From the NCBI GenBank assembly GCA_947470895.1, contig CANIVF010000016.1, forward strand, positions 1 through 64,000: a stretch of 64,000 nt of DNA, in the 5' to 3' direction. Below are positions 8,542-18,377 of this stretch, piece by piece. Every line of letters begins with the position of its first letter. Within the stretch, counting starts at the first letter, position 1. Position numbers and translations under genes: made by a program. The stretch comes from Bacteroidota bacterium. GTDB taxonomy: Bacteria; Bacteroidota; Bacteroidia; Cytophagales; Cyclobacteriaceae. Below the pieces are notes generated by a model, which worked only from the letters and a program-made list of their open reading frames with translations, did no database searches and had not been told where the DNA came from.

Positions 8542-10347
8542 TTACTTCTTTTTAGACGCTTTTCGGGCTTCTTCGCTGGCCTTCATCGCCTGTTCCAATT
8601 TGCTCATGAAGTTCGATTTCTTGCCTGTTCCATCACCTGCCAGCATCTTCTTTTTGTGATCTTCCATCACAGCCATGATTTTGTCCTCATCGACAAAACG
8701 TTTAATAATAGCCTGTTGCGCAAAAGTTACCATGGTTGAAAAGAAGTAATAGAAACTAAGGCCTGCAGAAAATGAGTTAAGGATAAACATGAAAATCACA
8801 GGCATAACATATTGCATGGATTTCATGGGTCCTTGAACGGAGCTCAGCTGATTATTCTGCCAAACAGAAAGTAGTGAGGCACCTGTCATCAAAATCACAA
8901 AGAGACTAACATGGTCGCCATAAAAAGGAATGGCGAATGGCAGGGTGGCTATTGAATCGTAAGCAGATAAGTCCTCGGCCCATAAAAATGGCTGCTGGCG
9001 CAATTGAATGGCTACCGGAAAGAACCAAAACATGGCAAACAGAATGGGCATTTGAAGCAACAGCGGAATGCATCCACTAAATGGGTTAACACCTGCCTGC
9101 TGGTAAAGCTTCATCTGGTCCTGCTGATTTTGAGCCATATTGTCTCCGTTCTTTTCCTTGATCAGGTCAAGTTCAGGTTTCAATAATTTCATTTTAGCCA
9201 TACCGAGATATGACTTATAAGATAATGGCAACAGCACCAACTTCACGAACAACACCAACAACATAATGATGACGCCATAGTTGGTGAAGAAGCGCTCAAG
9301 AAATTTGAAAACCGGAATCAACACATACTTGGTGATCCAAAGCATGGGAGGCCAACCTAAGCTTAGATTTTTTGAAAATCCTTCGGCCACATCTGGTAAA
9401 ATATCATAATCACTTGGGCCGAAGTAATATTGGAAGGATGCTTTTTTCGATGTAAGATCTTCTGATGGAATGAACAATTCGACATTGGCATCTTTTACCA
9501 TGGATGAATCATTCAGATTGGCAAATGTTTTTACCTCGCCACCGGAGAAAGAGTTCTTGGCAATGATGGATGAAATGAAAAATTTCTGACGCACAGCAAC
9601 CCATTTTATCGGTACTGCAAGCGCATCAGATTCAAGATCGTTGGAGGTTTCTGTCAGGCCATCGAAATCGCCATTGACATCGTAATAGTTGATGGTTGTT
9701 TTATTACGACTATCATCTAGTGCTTTTTCCTGTAGGGCTACTTTGTTATTCCAACGATATGTGATGTTTTTTCCACTCAATGAAATGCCAGCGGTTTGCA
9801 ATTCATAACCAATTTGAAAACCAGCAGGAGGAATGGAATAAATATGTTTTATGAAAGAGCTTTCACTGGTTTTTGTCGAAAGCGTGATTAACGTAGTGTC
9901 AGCTTTTTTGGAAGACTCCACCTGATAATACAACTTATACAAGTCAATTTCTTTTCCTTCGAAAGTAGCAACTAGTGAGAATGTGTTATTACCACCCTGT
10001 GATAAAAATAATGGCTCTTGCGAGTAAGTCTTAAAGTTCTTGAGTTGAATTTCTTTCAGGTAACCTCTATTGGATAATGCAATTTTTAAATCATTGTTTT
10101 CAAGCGTGGTTGATTCCTCATTTCCTGATAGAAAAGATGCAAGTGAACCATATTGCTGAAGCACAATGCTATCAGCTAAATTATTAGATTTAGGAAGTGA
10201 ATCAAGTTCAATACTACCGTCCTGAGTTTGAGCTGTAACCTGAGCAGGCTGGGCCGTTTCAGGTGTTGGGGTAGGGGCAAGGAAATTAAAATAAATTAGT
10301 AGGAGTACTGCTATGAGAGTAAGTCCGATGGCTGAATTTCTATCCAT
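8542..10347 (-). CDS. yidC: membrane protein insertase YidC
   Basis: A 601-residue YidC/Oxa1 insertase for integral inner-membrane proteins. It has an N-terminal membrane anchor (residues 4-21), a large periplasmic beta domain to about residue 340, then the conserved insertase core with membrane segments near IIMLLVLFVKLVLLPLSY, GCIPLLLQMPILFAMFWF and the C-terminal pair, and a basic tail (ARKASKKK) that can contact ribosomes. Length is normal for didermic bacteria. It lies 41 bp downstream of pyrG on the same strand and ends in a terminator. Confidence 0.97.
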   Translation of the reverse strand: MDRNSAIGLTLIAVLLLIYFNFLAPTPTPETAQPAQVTAQTQDGSIELDSLPKSNNLADSIVLQQYGSLASFLSGNEESTTLENNDLKIALSNRGYLKEIQLKNFKTYSQEPLFLSQGGNNTFSLVATFEGKEIDLYKLYYQVESSKKADTTLITLSTKTSESSFIKHIYSIPPAGFQIGYELQTAGISLSGKNITYRWNNKVALQEKALDDSRNKTTINYYDVNGDFDGLTETSNDLESDALAVPIKWVAVRQKFFISSIIAKNSFSGGEVKTFANLNDSSMVKDANVELFIPSEDLTSKKASFQYYFGPSDYDILPDVAEGFSKNLSLGWPPMLWITKYVLIPVFKFLERFFTNYGVIIMLLVLFVKLVLLPLSYKSYLGMAKMKLLKPELDLIKEKNGDNMAQNQQDQMKLYQQAGVNPFSGCIPLLLQMPILFAMFWFFPVAIQLRQQPFLWAEDLSAYDSIATLPFAIPFYGDHVSLFVILMTGASLLSVWQNNQLSSVQGPMKSMQYVMPVIFMFILNSFSAGLSFYYFFSTMVTFAQQAIIKRFVDEDKIMAVMEDHKKKMLAGDGTGKKSNFMSKLEQAMKASEEARKASKKK

Positions 10348-10388
10348 GAGTAATAAGTGTGAACAAGTTTTTATTTATGAGAGGTTGA

Positions 10389-12008
10389 TTACGAATTTGA
10401 CTTTTTATGAATCATCGCAGCTTCAACAAATTTTACAAATAGTGGATGCGGATTTAATACAGTACTTTTTAGTTCCGGGTGATATTGTACACCAATAAAC
10501 CAGGGGTGATCTTTTAACTCAACAATTTCAACTAGGTTGGTGTCAGGATTGATACCCACCGCTTTTAAACCAGCTTCTTCTATCTGATCAAGATATTTAT
10601 TATTGAATTCGTAACGATGTCTATGCCTCTCCTGGATGATACTATCACCATAAACATGAAATGCTTTTGTTCCTTTCTTAATCTTACAGGTATAAGCTCC
10701 CAACCTCATGGTACCTCCCTTATTGGTGATTTTTTTCTGTTCCTCCATCATGTCAATCACCGGATGCTTCGTCTTTGGGTTCAACTCAGTGGTGCTGGCG
10801 TCAGCAAGATGCAGCACATTGCGTGCAAATTCAACAACTGCGCATTGCATGCCTAAGCAGATTCCCAAGAAAGGAATTTTATGTTCGCGCACGAATTTAA
10901 TGGCTTCAATTTTTCCTTCCAGTCCACGCTCTCCAAAACCAGGGGCAACAAGAACAGCATCCAGATTACCTAAAATGTTTTTTACTGTGTCTTTATGAAT
11001 GTCTTCGGACGAAATCCACTTTAGGTGAACCTTACAATCATTTTCGGCTCCGGCATGAATGAAAGCTTCAGCGATTGATTTATATGCGTCAGGGAGTGTT
11101 ACATATTTACCTACCAATCCGATGGTAACTTCATTGATAGGATTTTTTAGTTTACCCAAAAATACTTTCCACTGCTCAAGATCTGGTTCGTGTTTAGGCG
11201 TCACTTTTAGCTTAGCCAGCACACGCTCATCCAGCTTTTCTTTTCTCATGAGCATCGGCACATCGTAAATGGTTTCAGCATCGATGGCTTCAATCACTGA
11301 ATTGAGGTTAACGTTGCAAAACAAAGCCAACTTCTTCCTGATTTCCATGGAAAGAGCATGCTCGGTACGACAAACCAAAATATCAGGTTGGATTCCGTAT
11401 GAGAGAAGTTCTTTAACCGAGTGCTGTGTAGGCTTGGTTTTTAACTCTTTGGCTGCACTTAAGTAAGGAATAAGCGTTAGATGGATAACCAACGCATTGT
11501 TCGAACCCAAGTCCCACCGCACCTGGCGCACTGCTTCTACAAAAGGAAGAGATTCGATATCACCTACTGAGCCGCCTATTTCGGTGATGATGAAATCGTA
11601 TTTGCCACTTTCACTTAACAGGAATATATTTCTTTTTATCTCATCGGTGATGTGTGGCACCACCTGAACTGTTTTGCCAAGATATTCACCTTTTCGCTCC
11701 TTCGTAATTACATTGTTATAAATCCTGCCTGTGGTAACGTTATTGGCTTGTGAGGTGGTAATGTTGAGAAATCGCTCATAATGTCCCAGATCCAGGTCTG
11801 TTTCTGCTCCATCGTCAGTCACATAGCACTCTCCATGCTCATAGGGATTTAGTGTGCCCGGGTCGATGTTGATGTAAGGGTCAAATTTTTGGATCGTTAC
11901 TGAAAAACCTCTGGCTTGTAGCAACTTACCCAATGAAGCGGATATAATTCCCTTACCCAAAGAGGATGTAACGCCACCCGTAACGAAGATGTATTTAGCA
12001 GAAGACAT
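10389..12008 (-). CDS. pyrG: CTP synthase
   Basis: This enzyme makes CTP from UTP, ATP and glutamine. The N-terminal synthetase domain starts [20 protein letters not shown] and carries the P-loop; the C-terminal class I glutaminase domain has the nucleophile motif [17 protein letters not shown] and the His-Glu pair in [12 protein letters not shown] chose the ATG at 12006-12008 (539 aa) over an upstream in-frame ATG at 12074, because the family begins a few residues before KYIFVTGG and because a promoter-like TACCTTTG lies between the two starts. Confidence 0.97.
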   Translation of the reverse strand: MSSAKYIFVTGGVTSSLGKGIISASLGKLLQARGFSVTIQKFDPYINIDPGTLNPYEHGECYVTDDGAETDLDLGHYERFLNITTSQANNVTTGRIYNNVITKERKGEYLGKTVQVVPHITDEIKRNIFLLSESGKYDFIITEIGGSVGDIESLPFVEAVRQVRWDLGSNNALVIHLTLIPYLSAAKELKTKPTQHSVKELLSYGIQPDILVCRTEHALSMEIRKKLALFCNVNLNSVIEAIDAETIYDVPMLMRKEKLDERVLAKLKVTPKHEPDLEQWKVFLGKLKNPINEVTIGLVGKYVTLPDAYKSIAEAFIHAGAENDCKVHLKWISSEDIHKDTVKNILGNLDAVLVAPGFGERGLEGKIEAIKFVREHKIPFLGICLGMQCAVVEFARNVLHLADASTTELNPKTKHPVIDMMEEQKKITNKGGTMRLGAYTCKIKKGTKAFHVYGDSIIQERHRHRYEFNNKYLDQIEEAGLKAVGINPDTNLVEIVELKDHPWFIGVQYHPELKSTVLNPHPLFVKFVEAAMIHKKSNS

Positions 12009-12031
12009 GCGTAATCTCAGAAATTTGGTCG

Positions 12032-12039
12032 CAAAGGTA
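12032..12039 (-). promoter_or_regulatory. putative pyrG -7 promoter box TACCTTTG
   Basis: Minus-strand TACCTTTG matches TAnnTTTG exactly, 24 bp before the chosen pyrG ATG. No clean -33 TTTG is seen at the ideal distance. The remainder of 12040-12295 between pyrG and the pseudogene holds nothing else I can support. Confidence 0.4.
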
Positions 12040-12295
12040 GGTAATTGACCCTCTATACCCACGCTCGCTTTCAAAAAATATCAGATTTTTGAGGCTAGCT
12101 AAAAACAGGATAAGTAAATCCAAATCTGAAAAAAGGTATTGCCGCTTTAGCTTCAGAATCCAAGTAACTTTCTCCTGACCTTTAAATCCATTGTCTAAAT
12201 GAATGTTCAGGCGGATTACCTCAACGATCACTGAATCCCGATCATGAATGATTTTATTGAGGGTATTCTCGGACAATTCTTACCCAACCCAATTG

Positions 12296-13171
12296 ATGAT
12301 TTTTAAAAGGTTCTGGATTTTATCAATTCTACTGGTTGCATGGCTTTCCAATTTTAAAAGCTACGGTCAATGCGGAGGCACATTAGAACCAGGATTCGCC
12401 TTTTTAACCAACAGCAGGGGTTGCGCTCCCTTTTCGGTGAATATACAAACGCTCTATCTATCTTCTGTTCCGGGATTCCACCCGGGATATAAACAAAACT
12501 AGGTTTGATCGCAAAGCTAGATTTTGGTCGGGGAAATACTTCTGTTATTGTCTGCTTGGGTTTCAGTAATCTTCTGACCCGTGATATTGGAAGCACTCAA
12601 TGAAACCGTATATCGTTCTGGCTCATAGTAAGTATGTGTTGGATTGATGGAGCCAGAGGTGGACAGATCACCAAAATCCCATTCGTATATAGAATGATGC
12701 ATCGCGTTATGAATGGAATTTTGGTGATGGCAATACTTCGAATGCCTATGAGCCACAACATCAATATAAAAACGAAGGCATCTACACGATTTCCATGACG
12801 GCATTTAATCCGCAAGGCTGTTCAGATTCTACAAAACTCATCAACGTTGTTAAAGTGATTAAAGGAGGTCATATATTAATTCCCAATGCATTTTCTCCAG
12901 GTTCCACAGCTGCAGGAGGCTCATGCTCATCATCTGGCGATGGCAAGGATGATGTGTTTTTGCCGCTCACCCGTGGCTTGGTTGAGTTTGAACTTTTGGC
13001 ATTCAATCGGTGAGGCACATTGCTTTTTCAAAGTACGGATTCTGGTATCGGTTGGGATGGTACTTATCAGGGAAAGCTTTGTCAGCAGGATGTATATGTT
13101 TATAAGTTTTGGCCTCCTATGAAAATGGGAAGCGATTTGTATGGGTCGGTGATATAAATCTGATTCGATGA
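12296..13171 (+). pseudogene. decayed PKD-domain protein with gliding-motility/T9SS type B C-terminal domain, containing an inverted segment
   Basis: The plus strand starts with a signal peptide (MIFKRFWILSILLVAWLSNF) and the mature start CGGTLEPGFAFLTNSRGCAPF, then stops at 12500-12502. The block from about 12475 to 12700 codes only on the minus strand, where it gives a PKD repeat (IYEWDFGDLSTSGSINPTHT, then PRPKSSFAIKPSFVYIPGG in a shifted frame). Plus-strand coding resumes at about 12705 with another PKD repeat (RYEWNFGDGNTSNAYEPQHQ), then HILIPNAFSP and GDGKDDVFLP, the gliding-type C-terminal domain. A TGA at 13011-13013 replaces the Trp of FNRWG, and a one-base shift near 13107 precedes the true end NGKRFVWVGDINLIR. 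The product would be an exported type IX cargo; the gene is dead as sequenced. Confidence 0.8.
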
Positions 13172-14187
13172 TGAGACTCTGCACACTGGTTGTTTTTGTT
13201 TTAATGTCTGATAAGATTTTTTCTCAGGATCCTCAGTTTTCTCAGTACCATTCAGCTCCATTATATTTAAATCCAGTATTTGCTGGGACCACACAAACTC
13301 ATCGTTTTATTGCTAACTATCGCAATCAATAGCCAAACATAGCCCGTGGATTTGTAACATCTGCAGTTTCATATGACGCTGACTTGCATCAATACAACAG
13401 TGGTATTGGATTTTTATCAATGGTTGATCAGGCCGGTAGTGCCGGAATGAAATCCTCCCAGGTTAATTATCTTTATTTTTATAAATGGCAGGTGGCGAAT
13501 AAGTTGGTTATTTCTGCCGGACTTAATTTTGGTTATGCCTTCCGCTCGGTTGATATGAACAAACTTGGGTTTGGCGATCAGCTTATCTTTGATTCCAACG
13601 GTACATCGCCTAGCGATGATCCAATATTATACAACCTGGGCACTGTGGGTTATTTTGATTTTAAAACCGAAGTGCTTGCTTACAATAAAAATTTCCGGAT
13701 TGGATTTTCGGTCAGTCATCTAAACACACCAAACCGATCGCTGTTAAATCAAGAGTCGGTTATTCCGATGAAAACCAGTATTCATGGTGGTATCAGAATT
13801 CCACTATACTCGGGTCCTCAGAAAAAAGAGCACATGGCTATATTATATCCTTCGTTTGTATACAAGAAACAGGGTAAGTTTGATCAATTAGATTTGGGAT
13901 TATGTTTTATCTATGATCCGATAATGATCGGTTTCTGGTATCGGGGAATTCCGCTTAAGCAAAATGTTCGAGATAACCTCAGTCAGGATGCCATGATCGT
14001 TATTCTCGGTTTTCAGTTTTCAAAATTTGAAATTTCCTATAGTTATGGCTTAACAGTTTCAGACTTGGGTCTAAATTCGGACGGAAGACACGAACTTTTT
14101 TCAAAATATAATTTTCCCATAGTTCACAGTGCGGAGAAGAAAAAAAGGGAAAAATACATTCCTTGTCCCAATTTCATGCAAAAGTGA
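13168..14187 (+). pseudogene. PorP/SprF-family T9SS outer-membrane protein, interrupted by an in-frame TAG
   Basis: Reading from ATG 13168 gives a short signal sequence, then DPQFSQYHSAPLYLNPVFAG, the hallmark start of PorP/SprF proteins, and a beta-barrel-like remainder ending PCPNFMQK. An in-frame TAG at 13330-13332 falls in NYRNQ*PN, where the family has Trp (NYRNQWPN), consistent with a TGG-to-TAG change. The remaining 285 codons are open, so the lesion may be recent or a sequence error. The start overlaps the stop of the PKD pseudogene by four bases; such pairs of a type B cargo and a PorP/SprF protein are common in Bacteroidota. Confidence 0.85.
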
Positions 14188-14258
14188 TAGGCTATTCTGG
14201 CCTGTCACCAAATACTGAAATTAGTCCTTACCTTTAGCCCCGATTTTAGTAAAGGGGA

Positions 14259-15680
14259 ATGAACTTTAAGAGCAAATTAAATAGCAATCCAATATTTGCA
14301 GTGGTTTCCGGTGCATCCAGCAAGCTTGGTATGGAGACGTATGTAGTAGGAGGGTTTGTGAGAGATTTGATCCTGAACAGACCTTGCAAGGACATTGACT
14401 TTGTTTGCGTAGGTAGTGGAATTCAATTGGCAAGCCAGGTTGGCCACGATTTAGGTAATGAGCAGGTCACGGTATTTAAGAATTTCGGCACGGCCTTGAT
14501 CAAGCATCACGATTATGATCTGGAATTTGTTGGCGCACGAAAGGAATCTTACCGCAATGAATCTAGAAAACCGATTGTTGAAGATGGTACTCTTTCCGAA
14601 GATCAGCAGAGGAGAGATTTCACCATAAACGCAATGGCCATTAGCTTATCACCTGCCACGTATGGTGATTTAATTGATCCCTTTGAAGGCGTTGAGCATA
14701 TCCGGCAAAAGCTCATCAAAACACCTCTTGACCCGAATATCACTTTTTCTGATGATCCGCTCAGAATGATGCGGGCCATTCGTTTTGCATCACAGTTGAA
14801 TTTTGATATTGAAGCCGATACATACGAAGCCATCATCAAAAATACTCATCGGCTTTCCATTGTGTCGATGGAACGCATTATTGATGAATTGAATAAGATT
14901 ATTTTATCACCGGTGCCTTCTTATGGATTTAAATTGCTTTTCCAGTGTGGATTATTACAACAGTTTTTTCCTGAGATCGTGGCTTTGCACGGAGTAGAGT
15001 ATCAGGACAACAAAGCACACAAGGATAACTTTTTTCATACCCTTCAAGTGTTGGATAACGTATCAAAAGTTTCTGATGATCTTTGGCTACGATGGTCTGC
15101 CATCCTTCATGATATTGCCAAACCGGCTACCAAACGATTCGATAAAACTATCGGATGGACTTTTCATGGCCACGAGGACAAAGGAGCCCGGATGGTGCCC
15201 GGCATTTTTAGGCGGCTCAAATTGCCCTTGAATGAAAAGATGGAGTTTGTAAAAAAATTAGTTCGTCTTCATCTTCGCCCCATAGCGCTGGTGAAAGAAG
15301 TTTCTGATTCTGCCATCAGGCGTTTACTCTTTGAAGCAGGAGATGACATTGAAGGGCTCATGATGCTTTGTAAGGCTGACATCACTTCGAAGAATAATGA
15401 AAAGGTGGCGAGGTATTTGCGAAACTTCGAACATGTTGAAAAGAAGATGATTGAGTTGGAAGAAAAGGATCAGGTTAGAAATTTTCAACCGCCTGTTTCT
15501 GGTGATGAAATGATTAAGTTGTTTAATATTTCACCAGGCCCGGTTATTGGAGAAATAAAAGAGGAAATTAAAGAAGCCATTCTGGAGGGGATTATTAAAA
15601 ACAATAGGCAGGAAGCCTATGAGTTGCTAATGAAAATAGCCCATCGTAAAGGATTAGTGAGTAGTGAAATCAATTCTTAA
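14259..15680 (+). CDS. cca: CCA tRNA nucleotidyltransferase / poly(A) polymerase family with HD domain
   Basis: A 473-residue class II nucleotidyltransferase. The head domain has YVVGGFVRDLILNRPCKDID with the metal-binding DxD (DIDFVCVG), then RRDFTINAMAIS and the RRM-like DDPLRMMRAIRFASQLNFDI motif. From about residue 265 an HD phosphohydrolase domain follows (FFHTLQVL; ILHDIAKP; HGHEDKGARM). It adds or repairs the 3' CCA of tRNAs. It stands alone on the plus strand after the decayed PorP gene and is followed 22 bp later by the TPR gene. Confidence 0.93.
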   Translation: MNFKSKLNSNPIFAVVSGASSKLGMETYVVGGFVRDLILNRPCKDIDFVCVGSGIQLASQVGHDLGNEQVTVFKNFGTALIKHHDYDLEFVGARKESYRNESRKPIVEDGTLSEDQQRRDFTINAMAISLSPATYGDLIDPFEGVEHIRQKLIKTPLDPNITFSDDPLRMMRAIRFASQLNFDIEADTYEAIIKNTHRLSIVSMERIIDELNKIILSPVPSYGFKLLFQCGLLQQFFPEIVALHGVEYQDNKAHKDNFFHTLQVLDNVSKVSDDLWLRWSAILHDIAKPATKRFDKTIGWTFHGHEDKGARMVPGIFRRLKLPLNEKMEFVKKLVRLHLRPIALVKEVSDSAIRRLLFEAGDDIEGLMMLCKADITSKNNEKVARYLRNFEHVEKKMIELEEKDQVRNFQPPVSGDEMIKLFNISPGPVIGEIKEEIKEAILEGIIKNNRQEAYELLMKIAHRKGLVSSEINS

Positions 15681-15702
15681 TGTGTTTAACAAATTTTAAT
15701 CT

Positions 15703-16476
15703 ATGAAAATGCGCGTAATTGTCTCTTTCGTTTTAGTGTTCATCTCCCTTCAGGTTTTCTCTCAGGCACAAAAGCAGCCTGCTAAAACCGATACTAAACA
15801 ACCAGTAAAAACAGATAATAAACAACCGGCTGCAGCTTCTCAAATTGGAGAAAAGAAGCAGGAAAGTCCTCTCACCGAACACTTTTATAAAAAGTATATC
15901 ACAGCAGTTCAGTGGAATGATTTTGATGTAGCCAAGGATGCCTTATATGACTTGATTATCGAAAATCCTTTAAATGATTCTCTGATTTATAGCTTGGCCT
16001 ATTTTTACTATGAGAATCAAAAATATGTTCCGGCTGTTTTAGTGTCCCAACAGCTTCTAGCCCGTGATCCGAAAAGCATTTCGGCTTTAGAAATTTCTGC
16101 ATTAGGTTATGAGGCAATGGGCGTAAAGGATCGCGCATTGCAAAGCTACGAGAGCCTTTATTTAATTTCCAACGGCATCGGTACATTATACAAAATGGCT
16201 TTTTTGCAATATGAATTAAAACGATTCACCGAGAGCCTGGCAACCATTGATATAATATTTGCGAACAAAGAACTTGAGACTACCAAAGTGGTTTTTACAG
16301 ATGCTCAGAATAAATCTAAAGAGTATCCTATGAAAGTTTCAATCTTGAATCTGAAAGGGCTGATTCAATTGGATCATTTTGGCGACAAGGTTGCGGCCAA
16401 GAAATTTTTTGATGAGGTATTGGCAATAGCACCAGATTTTGTGTCTGCGAAGGAAAATCTTGCCAAAGTAAAGTAG
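15703..16476 (+). CDS. secreted TPR protein with a K/Q/P-rich linker
   Basis: The 257-residue protein has a signal peptide ending VFSQAQ (about residue 23), a low-complexity linker with three near-repeats of KQPxKTDxKQP (residues 24-45), and then TPR-like helical repeats from about residue 60 (NPLNDSLIYSLAYFYYENQK; GVKDRALQSYESLYLISNG; KKFFDEVLAIAPDFVSAKEN). A periplasmic protein-interaction role is likely; no specific partner is indicated. It shares its strand with cca upstream and the sigma factor 51 bp downstream. Confidence 0.75.
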   Translation: MKMRVIVSFVLVFISLQVFSQAQKQPAKTDTKQPVKTDNKQPAAASQIGEKKQESPLTEHFYKKYITAVQWNDFDVAKDALYDLIIENPLNDSLIYSLAYFYYENQKYVPAVLVSQQLLARDPKSISALEISALGYEAMGVKDRALQSYESLYLISNGIGTLYKMAFLQYELKRFTESLATIDIIFANKELETTKVVFTDAQNKSKEYPMKVSILNLKGLIQLDHFGDKVAAKKFFDEVLAIAPDFVSAKENLAKVK

Positions 16477-16527
16477 TTGATGCAACCTCGTGTAGGCTGG
16501 CTTGTCTGTAACCTAAGTTAGGTTTGC

Positions 16528-17073
16528 TTGGAGGCTCAGGCTATACATATTCATCAGGAACTCATTGATCGGTGCCGCCATGGCGACCAGGCAGCATACT
16601 ATGAACTTTATAAATTATATAGCCGCAGCATGTATAATGTGAGCTATCGTATCGTTAATGATGAGGTGGATGCGGAGGATGTATTGCAGGAATCATTTAT
16701 CAGTGCTTTTAACAGTCTTCATCATTATCGTGGTGATTCTACGTTTGGTGCCTGGCTAAAGCGGATTGTCATTAACAAAGCGATTAATCAACTTCATAAA
16801 AAGAAGTTGGAGCGGATACCGGACGATGATCGTTGGGATGTTAAGGAAGATGAAGAAGTGGATGCGCTGGAGGGATATCCCTTCACGGTGGAGAAAGTTA
16901 AAAAAGCCATTGAGCTTCTTCCTGATGGATACCGATCCGTGCTTTCGATGTATTTGTTTGAAGGATACGATCATGCTGAGATCGGAGAAGTGTTGGGTGT
17001 TTCTGAATCAACCTCAAAATCTCAGTTCAACAGAGCGAAGAAGAAATTGAAGGAAATACTTGAATCAAATTAA
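16528..17073 (+). CDS. ECF-type RNA polymerase sigma factor
   Basis: A 181-residue sigma-70 family factor with only regions 2 and 4. Region 2 is the stretch LYSRSMYNVSYRIV and DAEDVLQESFISAF; region 4 is LPDGYRSVLSMYLFEGYDHA followed by the helix-turn-helix EIGEVLGVSESTSKSQFNRA. The start is the TTG at 16528: an in-frame TAG at 16519-16521 blocks anything further upstream, and the next ATG falls inside region 2. The gene directly after it encodes a small membrane protein likely to be its regulator. Confidence 0.92.
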   Translation: MEAQAIHIHQELIDRCRHGDQAAYYELYKLYSRSMYNVSYRIVNDEVDAEDVLQESFISAFNSLHHYRGDSTFGAWLKRIVINKAINQLHKKKLERIPDDDRWDVKEDEEVDALEGYPFTVEKVKKAIELLPDGYRSVLSMYLFEGYDHAEIGEVLGVSESTSKSQFNRAKKKLKEILESN

Positions 17074-17074
17074 T

Positions 17075-17593
17075 ATGATGGATTCATTGAAAAACTTTAT
17101 CAACCAACATCGCGAAGAGTTTGATGACCGACCACCTTCTGATAAAGCCTGGGCTAAGATTCAAAGCAACTTACCCGCAAGACAAATCACGCTATGGAGC
17201 AATGTGCAGGTATGGCGTGCTGCCGCTATTTTGTTTTTGGCAATTTCGGTTTATTTACTAATCTCCAAAAACTTAATTCAAACGGTTGGTGGAGATCATG
17301 CTAAACTTCAGGTTGAGTTCTATGATTTAGAGAATTTCTACAATGAGCAAATTGCCGATAAGGTGGACTTAATTAGTAACATTCAGGAATTTAATGACGA
17401 TGATTCCTTTGCTCAGGATCTGGAAAAATTGGATGCTATGTATGAGGTACTACGGGAGCAAATGAAGTCCAATCCTTCAGAAAAGATAAAAGATGCACTC
17501 ATCCTCAATATGCTGGTGAGAATCGATTTTCTTAATCAGCAAATTAAAAACCTTGAAGACTCTGAAAAGAAAACAAAGGAAGTAACTATCTAA
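17075..17593 (+). CDS. small membrane protein, probable anti-sigma partner
   Basis: The 172-residue protein begins one base after the sigma factor stop (TAATATG); I prefer this ATG to a TTG 15 bases upstream. It has a cytoplasmic N-terminus with DDRPPSDKAWAKIQSNL, one membrane segment (WRAAAILFLAISVYLLIS, about residues 48-65), and a coiled-coil-prone periplasmic part. Position and one-TM topology are those of ECF anti-sigma factors, but no zinc-binding HxxxCxxC motif is present, so the role is inferred from context. Its stop overlaps that of the convergent ftsE-like gene. Confidence 0.68.
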   Translation: MMDSLKNFINQHREEFDDRPPSDKAWAKIQSNLPARQITLWSNVQVWRAAAILFLAISVYLLISKNLIQTVGGDHAKLQVEFYDLENFYNEQIADKVDLISNIQEFNDDDSFAQDLEKLDAMYEVLREQMKSNPSEKIKDALILNMLVRIDFLNQQIKNLEDSEKKTKEVTI

Positions 17594-18312
17594 AATTCTT
17601 CATCGCTTTTGAATTCAAATGGTGCTGTATTTGAGTCAACTATGTTGCCGTCCTCACACTTCAATACACGTGCTGGAAACTTTCTGATCAAACCATAACT
17701 GTGAGTGGCCATAAAAATGGCCGTTCCACTTTTATTTATTTGCTGAAATAATCTAAGGATTTCACTCGCTACTTTCGGATCTAAATTTCCAGTTGGTTCA
17801 TCTGCAATTAGAATTAACGGCTCATTAATGAGTGCCCGTGCAATCACCACTCGCTGCTGTTCGCCACCGGAAAGTTGATGGGGCATCTTCTTTTCAACTG
17901 AACCAAGACCTACTTGCATCAACACTTCGGCCAGACGATTTTTCATTTTAGCACCATCTTTCCAGCCTGTTGCTTTCATGACAAAATTCAGATTTTCACC
18001 TACCGTGCGATCTGGAAAAAGTTGGAAATCCTGAAATATAATTCCGATTTTTCTTCTTAAAAGCGGTACCTGATTGCTTTTAATTTTTCGGATATCAAAT
18101 CCGGCCACCGAAATCTCACCCATCTGGAGGGGAAGATCGGCATATAAGGTTTTGAGTATAGAAGATTTTCCAGATCCGGTTCGTCCGATTAGAAAAACAA
18201 ATTCTCCTTTATCAATTTTAAAACTGATATTATTAAGAACAGTATTGTTGTCTTGAAATATGCTTGCCTCTCTTACACGTACTACGGGATCGTTTGAAAA
18301 CATATTCTCCAT
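17590..18312 (-). CDS. ftsE: cell-division ABC transporter ATP-binding protein FtsE
   Basis: A 240-residue ABC ATPase. Walker A is GRTGSGKSS, the signature is LSGGEQQR, and Walker B is LILIADEPTGNLD, with the switch His in FMATHSYG. The FtsE-type stretch IGIIFQDFQLFPDRTVGENL is present. With FtsX it couples ATP hydrolysis to peptidoglycan hydrolase activation at the septum; no ftsX is adjacent, which is usual in Bacteroidota, so LolD-like alternatives cannot be fully excluded. Its stop shares four bases with the convergent gene. Confidence 0.85.
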   Translation of the reverse strand: MENMFSNDPVVRVREASIFQDNNTVLNNISFKIDKGEFVFLIGRTGSGKSSILKTLYADLPLQMGEISVAGFDIRKIKSNQVPLLRRKIGIIFQDFQLFPDRTVGENLNFVMKATGWKDGAKMKNRLAEVLMQVGLGSVEKKMPHQLSGGEQQRVVIARALINEPLILIADEPTGNLDPKVASEILRLFQQINKSGTAIFMATHSYGLIRKFPARVLKCEDGNIVDSNTAPFEFKSDEEF

Positions 18313-18377
18313 TTCAATTTTACTGAGAGATATTCAGAGATAGTTTTACATTAACCACCATACTACGCCTTGAATGT

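Noticed and set aside
11995-12276. 93-codon minus-strand frame upstream of pyrG
   Set aside because: It overlaps the pyrG start and promoter region, and has no family-like features.
12354-12815. Minus-strand open frames within 12354-12815 as separate genes
   Set aside because: They are the coding frames of the inverted PKD segment and its flanks, without a start or end of their own.
13011-13332. Possible reassignment of TGA/TAG to Trp, since two Trp positions in T9SS genes read as stops
   Set aside because: TGA and TAG are used as ordinary stops by many intact genes here (for example TPR gene at 16476, NUDIX gene at 36189), and Trp is TGG throughout them. The lesions cluster in one decayed locus.
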